DNA of 64,000 nt from an uncultured Clostridia bacterium (GCA_947625735.1 CANQPL010000002.1:1-64000); one strand, 5' to 3'. Counted from the stretch's first letter, positions 1-9,371 are shown. The notes: generated by a model not told the origin, from the sequence alone. Made by a program: numbers and translations.

Positions 1-1
1 C

Positions 2-38
2 CACACTAAATTCCGCCCATTCTCACACTAAATTCCGC
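2..38. repeat. Two direct 15-bp repeats at the window edge
   Basis: CACACTAAATTCCGC occurs at 2-16 and again at 24-38, a period of 22 bp. A related inverted segment (GTGGAATTT) follows at 52-60. The left end of the array, if there is one, lies outside the window, so its nature is unknown. Confidence 0.5.
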
Positions 39-143
39 ACTCTTTCCTACTGTGGAATTTACTTTGGGAATTTACGCAAATTGGAACGCTTTACCAAAAT
101 ACGGACTTTTGCAAAAAAATATATATATTTTTTTATTTTTCTC

Positions 144-173
144 TTGCAAAGCCTATCAAACCTATGGTATAAT
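144..173 (+). promoter_or_regulatory. Probable promoter of the Rrf2 gene
   Basis: TTGCAA at 144-149 and TATAAT at 168-173 are separated by 18 bp and lie 32 bp upstream of the start codon. The AT-rich flanks could hold an autoregulatory site, but no clear palindrome was identified. Confidence 0.5.
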
Positions 174-205
174 TATATTATATAAAGTGGGAAAGGGGAA
201 GGATC

Positions 206-646
206 ATGAAAATTTCTACCAAGGGCAGATATGCGCTGAGAATGCTTGTTGATCTTGCCGGGCACAGTGAGGGCAGCTTTGTTGCGCTTAAAGATATAGC
301 GTCAAGACAGAACATCTCAAAAAAATATCTGGAGCAGATAGTGCCGCTTCTCAATAATTCGGGACTGCTGCGGACCAACAGAGGCTATCAGGGCGGGTAT
401 ATGCTGTCAAAGGAGCCGAAGGATTACACCGTGGGGGAGATACTGCGCATTACCGAGGGAGATCTTTTCCCTGTGGACTGCATGAAAAATGATCCGAATC
501 TCTGTCAGAATGCAGAGAGATGTCCTACACTTTTTGTGTGGGAGGGACTGTATAAGGCAATTACCGGTTATCTTGACGGCGTGACGCTTCAGGATATTCT
601 CGACAGGTGCAGCGGCGGCTCTGATTGGGACGATTACTGCATTTAG
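206..646 (+). CDS. Rrf2 family transcriptional regulator
   Basis: A 146-residue protein with the N-terminal winged helix-turn-helix typical of Rrf2/IscR/CymR regulators (MKISTKGRYALRML, then GGYMLSK in the wing). Three cysteines near residues 92-105 (spacing C-x7-C-x5-C) sit where IscR-type members bind an iron-sulfur cluster, so a redox or Fe-S sensing role is possible. CymR-type members act with cysteine synthase instead, and neither role is proven here. The ATG at 206 follows GGGGAAGGATC. It precedes an amidohydrolase and recG on the same strand, with a 27-bp gap to the next gene. No isc/suf genes are nearby, so the target regulon cannot be inferred. The family call is secure; the specific effector is not. 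Confidence 0.9.
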   Translation: MKISTKGRYALRMLVDLAGHSEGSFVALKDIASRQNISKKYLEQIVPLLNNSGLLRTNRGYQGGYMLSKEPKDYTVGEILRITEGDLFPVDCMKNDPNLCQNAERCPTLFVWEGLYKAITGYLDGVTLQDILDRCSGGSDWDDYCI

Positions 647-673
647 GCTCTGTTTTAAAAAGGAGGACTTACC

Positions 674-1936
674 ATGAAAATACTTCTGGAAAACTGCCGT
701 TTTCTTGATGTGCGTACCATGACCGTAAAAAGCGGCTCCATACTTATAAAGGACGGAGTTTTTGCCCGTGTGGGCGGGGACATGGCGACAGATGCCGAAA
801 GGCGCATTGATATTAAAAATAATCTTGTTATCCCGGGCTTCTGTGATGCCCATGCTCATTCGCCTATGGTGTTCCTGCGCTCCTCGGCTGAGGACCTTCC
901 GCTGGACAGATGGTTAAACGAAGCTGTTTTTCCCTATGAGGCAAAGCTCACTCCCGAGGATAATTACACTCTTACAAAGCTTGCGGTCTGCGAATATCTT
1001 TCAAGCGGTATAACAAGCTGCTTTGATATGTATTCCTATCAGGAGGCTATGGCGGCTGCCTTTCGTGACAGCGGATTCCGCTGCGTTTTCTGCGGTGCAA
1101 TAAACGATTACGGCGGCACTCCCGAAACGCTGGAGGAGCTTTACAATAAGCTCAATTCCTATGATCCGCTCATCTCCTATAAGCTGGGATTTCACGCCGA
1201 GTACACCACAAGACTTGAAACAATGAAGGATATAGCTGCGCTTGCTAAAAAATATAAAGCGCCCGTCTGGTGTCATAACTGCGAAACAAAATCTGAAACA
1301 GAGGGGTGTATCAGCCGTTACGGCACAACACCTACTGTGCTTCTGGACAGTCTCGGTATGTTCGACTACGGCGGCGGCGGTTATCATTGTGTATATCTTT
1401 CCGATGATGATATAAATATTTTCGCAAAAAGAAAGCTCAGTATAGTTACAAATCCCGCAAGCAATTTAAAGCTGGCAAGCGGTATTGCAGATCTGATGAA
1501 GTTTAAAGGTGCGGGAATAAACTTAGCTGTCGGCACAGACGGCGCTGCAAGCAACAATGCCCTTGATATGTTCCGTGAAATGTATCTTGCGTCAGTGCTT
1601 CAGAAGCTCAGATACACAGATGCTTCTGTAATGTCAGCAGAAGATGTGCTTTTTGCCGCAACAGCAGGCGGTGCAAAGGCTATGGGACTTGAGGACTGCG
1701 GATATATTGAAGAGGGCATGAAAGCCGATTTTGCGGTAATAGATATGCATAGACCCAATATGCAGCCCGAGAACGATATCATAAAAAATCTTGTATTTTC
1801 AGGCTCTAAGGACAACGTTATCATGACGGCGGTAAACGGCAATATCCTCTATGAAAACGGAGAATTTTTCATAGGTGAGGATATCTGTACCATTTACGAA
1901 AGGACACGAAACATCTGCGAAAGGATATTCGGATAA
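674..1936 (+). CDS. Amidohydrolase, MtaD/SsnA-like deaminase
   Basis: A 420-residue metal-dependent amidohydrolase. The N-terminal strand domain is followed by the metal-binding HxH motif in GFCDAHAHSP and by an RSSAEDLPLDRWL segment typical of the 5-methylthioadenosine/S-adenosylhomocysteine deaminase and chlorohydrolase group. Later His/Glu positions (CHNCETKSE) and GTDGAASNN supply the remaining metal and catalytic residues. The likely reaction is hydrolytic deamination of a purine nucleoside or similar ring in the cytoplasm. The substrate cannot be fixed from sequence; MtaD and guanine deaminase-like activities are both possible. An AAGGAGGA ribosome binding site precedes the ATG. The stop codon directly abuts the recG start, so the two are co-translated. 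Confidence 0.85.
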   Translation: MKILLENCRFLDVRTMTVKSGSILIKDGVFARVGGDMATDAERRIDIKNNLVIPGFCDAHAHSPMVFLRSSAEDLPLDRWLNEAVFPYEAKLTPEDNYTLTKLAVCEYLSSGITSCFDMYSYQEAMAAAFRDSGFRCVFCGAINDYGGTPETLEELYNKLNSYDPLISYKLGFHAEYTTRLETMKDIAALAKKYKAPVWCHNCETKSETEGCISRYGTTPTVLLDSLGMFDYGGGGYHCVYLSDDDINIFAKRKLSIVTNPASNLKLASGIADLMKFKGAGINLAVGTDGAASNNALDMFREMYLASVLQKLRYTDASVMSAEDVLFAATAGGAKAMGLEDCGYIEEGMKADFAVIDMHRPNMQPENDIIKNLVFSGSKDNVIMTAVNGNILYENGEFFIGEDICTIYERTRNICERIFG

Positions 1937-3970
1937 ATGGAGCTTACCGACAGCATCACCTCTATGGGCGGAGTGGGAAAAAAACGCGGGGAGCTTTACG
2001 AAAAATTAGGGATACGCACAGTAGGCGATCTGCTTGGACATTTCCCGAAGGAGTACACCGATCTTACAGAAACAGTCAACATTGCCGATGCCCCCATAAA
2101 TGAGCAGGCGGTGATACTTTGTGAGGTAAAAACCAAAATACCTGCCGCAAGAATAAGGCAGGGGCTTATTCTCTATAAGGTGATCGTTACAGACAGCACT
2201 GACGACCTGACAGTGGTTATCTATAATAACCGCTATGCCTTTGAGAATTTCACCGTAGGCGGGCAGTACCGTCTTTACGGACGGATAACAGGCGGCTTTA
2301 CACGCAAGGAAATGAATTCTCCTATGGTGATAAAAGCCGATGACAGACATCTTATCCGCCCGAAATATTCCCTTACCGAGGGGCTTACCGCACAGATGCT
2401 CATAACAAATATTGAGCGGATACTTGACGAAACAGCAGAAAAGACAGAGGATTTTCTGCCCGACAGTATCCGTACCCGTTTTGAGCTCTGCACCGAGGAA
2501 TATGCCTACGGAAACATTCACTTTCCCGAATCCATGCACGCAGCGGACATTTCAAAACGGCGTCTGGGCTTTGACGAGCTGCTGACAATGCAGTGTGCTA
2601 TGTTCCTTTCAAAGATAAGCTCACGGGAAAGCGCAGGTTGTGTAATGGAGCAAAAGGATCTTTCCCGATTTGAGGAGTCACTGCCCTTTGAGCTTACAGG
2701 TGCGCAGAAAAAAGCGATAAACGGCATTACTGCGGATATGTGCGGCAAATATCCCATGAACAGACTTGTTCAGGGAGATGTGGGCTCGGGTAAAACGGCA
2801 GTAGCGGCGGCAGCCTGCTATTTTGCATATCTTAACGGCTATCAGTCGGCTATGATGGCACCTACTGAGCTTCTTGCAAGGCAGCATCAGGCGACTTTGC
2901 AGGGATTTCTTGAACCTCTGGGGATAGAGGTCGGCTGTCTTACGGGGTCAATGACACTAAAGCAGAAAAATGCTCTTAAAGAACGGCTTGCCGAGGGGAG
3001 CTGCATGGTGGTAACGGGTACTCATGCGCTCATTTCGGAAAGTACAAAATTTTTAAAGCTGGGACTTGTCATTACCGATGAGCAGCACCGTTTCGGAGTG
3101 AATCAGAGAAAGCTCTTTGCGGGAAAGGGGGAACACCCCCATAAGCTGGTTATGTCCGCAACTCCTATTCCTCGGACGCTGGCGCTTATTATGTACGGGG
3201 ATCTTGATATATCGGTGATAAACGAGCTTCCCAAGGGACGTCAGCCCGTGGAGACCTATGCTGTGACAGGAAAGCTGCGCTCCCGTGCGCTGGGATTTGT
3301 AAAAAAGGAGCTTGACGCAGGCAGACAGGGATATATCGTCTGTCCTATGATCGAGGAGAGCGAGGGGGGAGAGGTGCAGGCTGCAACTTCCTATGCCGAA
3401 AAAATTTCACAGGGTGAGCTGCGGGGCTATCGTGTGGGACTTCTCCACGGGAAAATGCTCCCCGCCGAAAAGGATAATGTAATGGCGGATTTTAAGGCGG
3501 GAAAGATAGATCTTCTCGTGTCTACAACTGTAATAGAAGTAGGAGTTGACGTTCCCAACGCCACGATCATTATGATAGAAAGCTCCGACAGATTCGGACT
3601 TTCACAGCTTCATCAGTTAAGGGGCAGAGTAGGGCGAGGAAAGTACAGATCATATTGTATCCTCCTGACCGATAACGCCACCGAAGAAACAAAGGCAAGG
3701 CTCAGGATAATGTCCTCCACTTCAGACGGCTTTGTTATTGCCGAGGAGGACTTAAAACTCAGGGGAGCGGGAGATTTTTTCGGCAGCCGTCAGAGCGGTC
3801 TGCCTCCCTTAAAGATCGCCGATCTGTATCACGACAGAGAACTGCTTTCCGACACTCAGGCTGCAATGAAAACGCTTATTGAGGAAAGCGCCGATTTGTC
3901 CGCTTTTCCGAAGCTGAGGGAGCGGGCGGAGCGGCTTCTCAGTCAGAACGGCGATGAGGGCATGAACTGA
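1937..3970 (+). CDS. recG: ATP-dependent DNA helicase RecG
   Basis: A 677-residue superfamily 2 helicase, the normal length for RecG. The N-terminal wedge/OB domain that binds branched DNA (residues 1-~230) is followed by the motor domains: Walker A GDVGSGKTA, the DEQHRFG box (RecG form of DEAH), SATPIPRTLA and the C-terminal QLRGRVGRG motif. RecG regresses stalled replication forks and processes Holliday junctions and D-loops. The ATG starts one base after the TAA of the upstream amidohydrolase, so translation is coupled. A hairpin terminator follows the gene. No missing motifs were seen. Confidence 0.97.
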   Translation: MELTDSITSMGGVGKKRGELYEKLGIRTVGDLLGHFPKEYTDLTETVNIADAPINEQAVILCEVKTKIPAARIRQGLILYKVIVTDSTDDLTVVIYNNRYAFENFTVGGQYRLYGRITGGFTRKEMNSPMVIKADDRHLIRPKYSLTEGLTAQMLITNIERILDETAEKTEDFLPDSIRTRFELCTEEYAYGNIHFPESMHAADISKRRLGFDELLTMQCAMFLSKISSRESAGCVMEQKDLSRFEESLPFELTGAQKKAINGITADMCGKYPMNRLVQGDVGSGKTAVAAAACYFAYLNGYQSAMMAPTELLARQHQATLQGFLEPLGIEVGCLTGSMTLKQKNALKERLAEGSCMVVTGTHALISESTKFLKLGLVITDEQHRFGVNQRKLFAGKGEHPHKLVMSATPIPRTLALIMYGDLDISVINELPKGRQPVETYAVTGKLRSRALGFVKKELDAGRQGYIVCPMIEESEGGEVQAATSYAEKISQGELRGYRVGLLHGKMLPAEKDNVMADFKAGKIDLLVSTTVIEVGVDVPNATIIMIESSDRFGLSQLHQLRGRVGRGKYRSYCILLTDNATEETKARLRIMSSTSDGFVIAEEDLKLRGAGDFFGSRQSGLPPLKIADLYHDRELLSDTQAAMKTLIEESADLSAFPKLRERAERLLSQNGDEGMN

Positions 3971-4037
3971 ATATGTAAAGAACGGAAAAAACCCTGTCAG
4001 ATTTTTTCAAAGAGTGCATTTAAAACAGAATAACAAA

Positions 4038-4085
4038 AAAGCAGAAAGCAAGGAAAAAACTATCCTGCTTTCTGCTTTATATTTT
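4038..4085. terminator. Bidirectional terminator between recG and the EAL gene
   Basis: AAAGCAGAAAGCAAGGA (from 4038) pairs with TCCTGCTTTCTGCTTT (to 4077) with one mismatch, and a T-rich run follows. A-rich sequence on the other side gives a T tract on the minus strand. It can serve both recG and the convergent EAL gene. Confidence 0.75.
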
Positions 4086-4094
4086 TTAGTGAGA

Positions 4095-5756
4095 TCATAC
4101 ATTTACTGTTTTCAGGCGTTCGTTAAACTCCTCTGCGGGTATGGGCTTTGAATAGAAAAATCCCTGAGCGGAATCACAGCCGCAGCTTGACAAGAAGCTT
4201 GCCTGATCGCTTGTTTCCACGCCCTCCGCAATTATTCCCAGACCGATATCCTTAGACATGGAGATAGTATGTTCAATAATTTTTCTTCCTCTGTCGGAGT
4301 CCATGAACTCTTCAAGGAAATGTCTGTCTATTTTAAGCACATCAAAGGGAGTGGTTTTGAGCATATTAAGAGAGGAGTAACCCGACCCGAAATCGTCCAT
4401 AAGCATTGTAAATCCTGCGTTCTTCATCTCCCTGACAATGCCGTCAATGCCCACAGAATCAATAGTTTCTGTGATCTCCAGCTCCAGCAGATGAATGGGA
4501 ACGCTGTATTTTTTTAAAAGCTCCCTGAGCTTTCCGATAACATCAAAGGTGTGAACATATTCACGGGAGATATTTACGGAAATAGGAACAGGCTCTATGC
4601 CCTCATCAATAAGCTCCCGCAGCTTTCTGCACGCCTGCTCCCATATGCAGCAGTCCAGTTTAAGTATAAAGCCGTTTTCCTCAAATACGGGTATAAAATC
4701 CGCAGGGGAGATCATTCCCTTTTCGGGGTGGATCCAGCGGGCAAGAGCCTCTGCGCCGATTATTCTTCCCGTGCTGATAGAATATTTCGGCTGTAAGTAC
4801 ATTTTGAATTCATCATCAATTATAGCCTTGTGCATGGCTTCTTCGATGCTTTGCTTTTTTTGCAGCTCGGATTTCATTGATCTGTCATAAAAAAGGATAT
4901 TCTGTATAGCGCTGCCCTTTATAAGCTGACGTGCAAGAGAAGCGTTATCCCCATGTTTGCGTGTATGCAGAGATCTGTCCTCAACAACGCAGACGCCGAA
5001 ATAAAAATGATATTCCATGCCGCAGTAGCCGCTCAGCAGACTTTCTATGCGGTGGATAAGCTCATATATTTCCTCGGTCTTTTCAAAGGGCGTAACAACC
5101 ATGAACACATCTGCTGTAAGGCGGCAGAACGGCTGTTCATCGGTGCAGATAAGGGCAAGGGAATCATTGAAGAACTGTAACAGATCATCTCCCTTTTCAA
5201 TGCCGTAGGTATCATTTATCATCTTGAACCGTTCAACATCGAACTGGATAAAGGCGATCTCCTTATCGGGGTTGCGGTCAATAACGCCCTTGCATCTCTG
5301 AGCGTAGAGTTTCGGGTTTTTGTCTGATGAGAAGTATTTGAGCACCTCTCTTGAAAACTGCTCCTTCGGAGAATAGGGGCGGATATTGTAGTGTATATCG
5401 GTGATCCTGCCGCACTCATCTTTCAGAAAAAGGGCGCAGAGGGTACACATTTTAAAGTCATCTGACCCGGGCAGCTTCACCATAATATCGGTAGTGAGAC
5501 TGTTTTCCTCAATGCCGTTTATCATGCCTTCCTCGATACGGGAGCAGAAAACATCAAAAACGCTGACCGAGGACGGAGCAATAAGACCCGAATCTCTCAG
5601 CATCACAGGAAGCTCCCTGTACTTAGAGGAGTCAAATGAGTCGGAAAGTGAAAGAAAAACGTTATCGTTTACATTCTGATACATATTGATGCTTTCGCTG
5701 TCACGCTGAAGCATTCTTACAAGGCGTTCGGAATATTTTGCGGGAAAATCGCTCAT
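4095..5756 (-). CDS. EAL-domain c-di-GMP phosphodiesterase with degenerate GGDEF
   Basis: A 553-residue cytoplasmic protein. Residues 1-~150 form a PAS-like or unassigned region, ~150-290 a GGDEF-fold domain, and ~305-550 an EAL domain. The GGDEF signature is replaced by TADVF (residues 214-218), so cyclase activity is unlikely. The EAL domain keeps EAL (336-338), NISREY, EITET, DDFGSGYSSL and EGVET, all expected for a working phosphodiesterase that cleaves c-di-GMP to pGpG. By analogy with other composite proteins, the degenerate GGDEF domain may bind GTP allosterically. The start was set at 5756, where GAGGTGAT lies 4 bp upstream; an in-frame upstream ATG at 5816 lacks such a site. No membrane segment is seen. 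It is monocistronic and convergent with recG. Confidence 0.92.
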   Translation of the reverse strand: MSDFPAKYSERLVRMLQRDSESINMYQNVNDNVFLSLSDSFDSSKYRELPVMLRDSGLIAPSSVSVFDVFCSRIEEGMINGIEENSLTTDIMVKLPGSDDFKMCTLCALFLKDECGRITDIHYNIRPYSPKEQFSREVLKYFSSDKNPKLYAQRCKGVIDRNPDKEIAFIQFDVERFKMINDTYGIEKGDDLLQFFNDSLALICTDEQPFCRLTADVFMVVTPFEKTEEIYELIHRIESLLSGYCGMEYHFYFGVCVVEDRSLHTRKHGDNASLARQLIKGSAIQNILFYDRSMKSELQKKQSIEEAMHKAIIDDEFKMYLQPKYSISTGRIIGAEALARWIHPEKGMISPADFIPVFEENGFILKLDCCIWEQACRKLRELIDEGIEPVPISVNISREYVHTFDVIGKLRELLKKYSVPIHLLELEITETIDSVGIDGIVREMKNAGFTMLMDDFGSGYSSLNMLKTTPFDVLKIDRHFLEEFMDSDRGRKIIEHTISMSKDIGLGIIAEGVETSDQASFLSSCGCDSAQGFFYSKPIPAEEFNERLKTVNV

Positions 5757-5876
5757 ACGGATCACCTCATTGTCTGACTTTAAAAGAATTATACCACAAT
5801 GCGGTGAATAATACAAGCATTATTTGTTATGGAATTATTTAAATCCTGTTCTTATTATGCGAATTGTGCGAAAAAA

Positions 5877-5910
5877 TTTATGCTCTGCCGCATTTAAGGC
5901 AGAGCATAAA
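5877..5910 (-). terminator. Terminator of metG
   Basis: TTTATGCTCTGCC (5877-5889) pairs perfectly with GGCAGAGCATAAA (5898-5910), leaving an 8-base loop. On the minus strand it is followed by a run of T, just downstream of the metG stop. Confidence 0.85.
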
Positions 5911-5929
5911 GATCAGGTGAAAAATCCGT

Positions 5930-7906
5930 TTATCCCAGCTTTGAGCCGTTGGGTATATCCTTGTCAACAAATATGACACGTGCGTCCTCGCCTACCGAAG
6001 CGGCAACGATCATACCCTGAGATTCCACACCGCAGAGCTTTGCGGGAGTAAGATTTGCAACAAGAATTATTTTTTTGCCTATAAGATCCTCGGGAGCATA
6101 CCATTTTGCTATCCCCGATACTACCTGTCTTTCGCCGAAGCCGTCACTCAGCATGAGCCGCAGGAGCTTTTTTGATTTGGGTATTCTTTCGCAGCTTATC
6201 ACCTCAGCGACACGCAGGTCGGACTTGAAAAAGTCATCAATGCCGATCATATCCGCTAAAGGTTCAAGACCTGCGCCGTCCCTGTCGTCGGACTGCGCCG
6301 CCTGTGCCGCTGCCTGCGCCTTTGCCGCCTGTTCGCTTATGATAGCGTTGAGAGCGTCTATCTCCTTTTCAGCATCTATTCTCGGGAAAAGGTTCTCTCC
6401 TCTGCAAACGGTGACATTTGCGGGAAGAACGCCGAATTTTGCCGCATTTTCATAGGAAACGTCCTCAGCGGACGCTCCGATCTGCGCCCATACTTTCGGC
6501 ATGGAGGAGGGCATAAATGCGCTGAGCAGTGAGGTGGATATTCTGATCGATTCCAGCAGATTATAAAGCACACAGGCAAGACGGGGCTTGTTTGCCTCAT
6601 CTTTTGCAAGTATCCACGGTGCAGTTTCGTCAATATATTTGTTTGCACGGGAAATGAGCTTGAATATCTCCGCAAGCGCAAGGTTCAGGGCAGTATTCTC
6701 AACATACTCGTCCACCCTGTCCCGAAGCCCCTCTGCCATAGAAATAAGCTCTTTGTCAAGGGCGGGATCGGCGGTTTTTTCTTCGGGGAGAGTGCCGCCG
6801 AAATATTTTTCCGCCATAGTGACTGTTCTTGAAACAAGATTTCCCAGACCGTTTGCAAGATCGGAATTTATGCGGTTTATCATTATTTCATTGGAGAAGG
6901 AACTGTCCGAGCCGAGAGCCATTTCACGGAGAATATGATATCGGATAGCATCTGCGCCGTACCGTTCACCGAGGATCATGGGATCGACTACGTTACCCAA
7001 TGATTTGGACATTTTCTGACCGTTGAATGTTATCCAGCCGTGAACGGCTAAATGCTTCGGAAGCGGCAGCTCAAGTGCCATAAGGATAGCAGGCCAGATA
7101 AGAGCATGAAAGCGCATGATATCCTTTGCCACCATGTGTATATCCGCAGGCCAGAAGCTGTCAAAATCGTTATATTCATCGTTCAGATATCCAAGTGCGC
7201 TTATATAGTTAGTAAGGGCATCTATCCAGACGTAAACGGTGTGTTTTTCGTCAAAGGATACGGGTATGCCCCATTTTACATTTGTACGTGATACGCAGAG
7301 ATCCTCCAGACCGGGCTTTATAAAGTTATTTACAAGCTCTGCGGCTCTTGTTTTCGGGCGAAGATAATCGGTTTCCATAAGGAGCTTTTCCAGTCTGTCT
7401 GCAAAGGGAGACATTTTCATGAAATAAGCCTCTTCCTTTGCCTCGGTAACAGCACGGTGACATTCGGGGCAGCAGCCGTTCTCATCAAGCTGTGACTGAG
7501 TCCAGAAGCTCTCACAGGGGGTACAGTATTTGCCTGTATACTCGCCCTTATAGATATATCCCTTGTCATAAAGGGTCTTGAAAATAGTCTGAACCGTTTT
7601 GATATGGTAATCGTCCGTGGTACGGATATAGCGGTCATAGCTGATATTCATATATGACCAGAGATTTTTGAAGTTTTCCACGATACCGTCCACATATTCT
7701 TTTGGGGTAACTCCCTTTTCGGCAGCCTTCTGCTGTATCTTCTGACCGTGTTCATCTGTGCCGGTAAGGAATATCACGTCATATCCCTGCATTCGCTTAT
7801 AGCGGGCGATGCTGTCGCAGGCTACGGTAGTGTAGCAGTGACCGATGTGGGGATCGCCCGAGGGGTAGTAGATAGGTGTTGTGATAAAGAATTTTTTCTC
7901 CGACAT
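5930..7906 (-). CDS. metG: Methionyl-tRNA synthetase
   Basis: A 658-residue class Ia synthetase that charges tRNA-Met in the cytoplasm. The HIGH motif appears as DPHIGH near the N terminus. Two CxxC pairs (CTPC and CPEC) form the zinc knuckle, and GQKMSKSLG is the KMSKS loop. A helical anticodon-binding domain follows. The last ~110 residues form an EMAP/Trbp111-type tRNA-binding OB domain (SDLRVAEV, ANLTPAKLCG, SQGMIVAA), the usual dimeric long form. An Ala/Gln-rich linker joins the two parts. The ATG is preceded by GGAGGTAAATTATC. No T-box leader is visible in the 5' region. Confidence 0.98.
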   Translation of the reverse strand: MSEKKFFITTPIYYPSGDPHIGHCYTTVACDSIARYKRMQGYDVIFLTGTDEHGQKIQQKAAEKGVTPKEYVDGIVENFKNLWSYMNISYDRYIRTTDDYHIKTVQTIFKTLYDKGYIYKGEYTGKYCTPCESFWTQSQLDENGCCPECHRAVTEAKEEAYFMKMSPFADRLEKLLMETDYLRPKTRAAELVNNFIKPGLEDLCVSRTNVKWGIPVSFDEKHTVYVWIDALTNYISALGYLNDEYNDFDSFWPADIHMVAKDIMRFHALIWPAILMALELPLPKHLAVHGWITFNGQKMSKSLGNVVDPMILGERYGADAIRYHILREMALGSDSSFSNEIMINRINSDLANGLGNLVSRTVTMAEKYFGGTLPEEKTADPALDKELISMAEGLRDRVDEYVENTALNLALAEIFKLISRANKYIDETAPWILAKDEANKPRLACVLYNLLESIRISTSLLSAFMPSSMPKVWAQIGASAEDVSYENAAKFGVLPANVTVCRGENLFPRIDAEKEIDALNAIISEQAAKAQAAAQAAQSDDRDGAGLEPLADMIGIDDFFKSDLRVAEVISCERIPKSKKLLRLMLSDGFGERQVVSGIAKWYAPEDLIGKKIILVANLTPAKLCGVESQGMIVAASVGEDARVIFVDKDIPNGSKLG

Positions 7907-7952
7907 GATAATTTACCTCCGTGTCTTGTCATTTTTTCATAGCATTACTATT

Positions 7953-7982
7953 ATTATATACCTTTTTATCTGATTTGTCAAT
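7953..7982 (-). promoter_or_regulatory. metG promoter
   Basis: On the minus strand, TTGACA (7982-7977) and TATAAT (7958-7953) are separated by 18 bp, about 45 bp upstream of the metG start codon. Confidence 0.65.
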
Positions 7983-8198
7983 AAGCTGAAAATCAAAAAA
8001 ACAAAACGTCAATGGAAATATGTGTGGTTTTCTTTCAAAGTACGGCTCTAAGCTTTTTGCACAAGAGAAACGGTCGGAAAAACGTAAGAAATGGTCGAAT
8101 CACCAAAATCGGAAAAGTAAGTAAAAATGCTATTGACGATAAAAGGAAGTTGGTTTATACTTATTATGTATAAATATCTCCCGGGAGGTAATTTTATT

Positions 8199-8843
8199 TT
8201 GAATACTATCGTTTCCGCCTCCATTTTAAGTGCGGATATGTGCAGGCTGGGCAGTGAGCTTGACAGAGCGGCAGAATGCTGTGACCATATCCATTTTGAT
8301 GTCATGGACGGCGTTTTTGTTAATAATATAAGCTTCGGTATCCCGGTACTAAAGGCAGTAAGGAAGCACACCTCAATGCCTGTGGACGTACATCTGATGA
8401 TAACAGACCCGTACCGCTATGTAGACGCATTTGCTGACAGCGGAGCGGATATAATCAGCTTTCACTGCGAGGCAGCTTCTGATATCCGCAGCACAATTGA
8501 AAAAATAAAGGCAAAAAATGTCCTGCCCGCCCTTGCGGTAAAGCCCGATACTCCGATATCGGAAATACTGCCCTTTATTGACGATCTTTATATGGTGCTT
8601 GTAATGACGGTGGAGCCGGGATTCGGAGGTCAGAGCTTTATGCACCGCACACTTGATAAAATAAAGGAGCTTCGCCGCTATATCACCGATCATCACCTTG
8701 AAGTGCGTATTCAGGTTGACGGCGGCATAAACGAAAAAACAGCCCCTCTTGCAAAAAAAGCGGGAGCGGATACCCTTGTGGCAGGCTCCTACCTTTTCGG
8801 AGCGGAGGATATGAAAGAAGCCGCCCGTCTACTCTCTGAGTGA
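8199..8843 (+). CDS. rpe: Ribulose-phosphate 3-epimerase
   Basis: A 214-residue TIM-barrel enzyme that interconverts D-ribulose 5-phosphate and D-xylulose 5-phosphate in the pentose phosphate pathway. Diagnostic segments are SASILSAD, HFDVMDGVFV (metal-binding His and catalytic Asp), VDVHLMI, MTVEPGFGGQSF, and QVDGGI with the second catalytic Asp. The reading frame extends upstream, but the only good ribosome binding site, GGGAGG at 8183-8188, serves a TTG at 8199. That start gives the normal family length. The 3' end overlaps the convergent MecA-like gene by 15 bp. Confidence 0.95.
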   Translation: MNTIVSASILSADMCRLGSELDRAAECCDHIHFDVMDGVFVNNISFGIPVLKAVRKHTSMPVDVHLMITDPYRYVDAFADSGADIISFHCEAASDIRSTIEKIKAKNVLPALAVKPDTPISEILPFIDDLYMVLVMTVEPGFGGQSFMHRTLDKIKELRRYITDHHLEVRIQVDGGINEKTAPLAKKAGADTLVAGSYLFGAEDMKEAARLLSE

Positions 8844-9371
8844 ATACTCCCAAGCCTCTGCCGCTGTCCTTATTGCATTTCGGGCAATAAGCTCTCTGCC
8901 ATGCTCGGTAATGTGAAGTATCAGACATTCGTCCGTGATTATCTGTTCTGCTTTTGAAGCGGCAGCCTTGTATACGGCGCTGTCCTCGGGGGGAAGCTCT
9001 GCTATAAGACAGAGTTTTCCCTTGCGGTAATATACCGAGCTGTCTGCGGGGCAGATCCCCATTCGGCAAAGCAGCGAGCATGACCCGCAAAGAGCCTGTG
9101 CCGAAGAAAATGTAAGCAGTGTCCTTATCCTTTCATCTGAACAGGGTACTGCCTTTGTAATATAAAGTATACAACCTCCGTCCCTTGTGGGTATAGCCTC
9201 TGCCGCATACTCCTCCTGATCGGGACATATCCTGTGTACAAGCTCTCCGAGTAGCAGAACGGCAAGGGGCGTTTTTCCTGTAATATCCGAAGCGGTCAGA
9301 CCCGATCGGGCAAGCTCTCTGCCCGTAAGGGTGATCTTTACCGTGCTTCTTCCCATATGCTCCGTTTTCAT
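8829..9371 (-). CDS. MecA-like adaptor protein
   Basis: A 180-residue protein resembling the MecA/YpbH adaptors that deliver substrates to the ClpC ATPase. The N-terminal module has the pattern KITLTGREL...ITGKTPLAVLLLGEL. The C-terminal module ends in TEHGRELIARNAIRTAAEAW, as in the ClpC-binding domain. It is shorter than Bacillus MecA (about 218 residues). The linker holds four closely spaced cysteines (C95, C98, C102, C107), which are not a general MecA feature. The start at 9371 has GGGAG nine bases upstream; alternative in-frame ATGs lie nearby. It is divergent from the Rnf-type genes with only 41 bp between starts, so the two units share a regulatory region. The family call is fairly good; its substrate is unknown. 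Confidence 0.7.
   Translation of the reverse strand: MKTEHMGRSTVKITLTGRELARSGLTASDITGKTPLAVLLLGELVHRICPDQEEYAAEAIPTRDGGCILYITKAVPCSDERIRTLLTFSSAQALCGSCSLLCRMGICPADSSVYYRKGKLCLIAELPPEDSAVYKAAASKAEQIITDECLILHITEHGRELIARNAIRTAAEAWEYSLRE

Noticed and set aside
7907-8126. T-box leader upstream of metG
   Set aside because: No T-box bulge sequence or antiterminator was visible; only a standard promoter was found.
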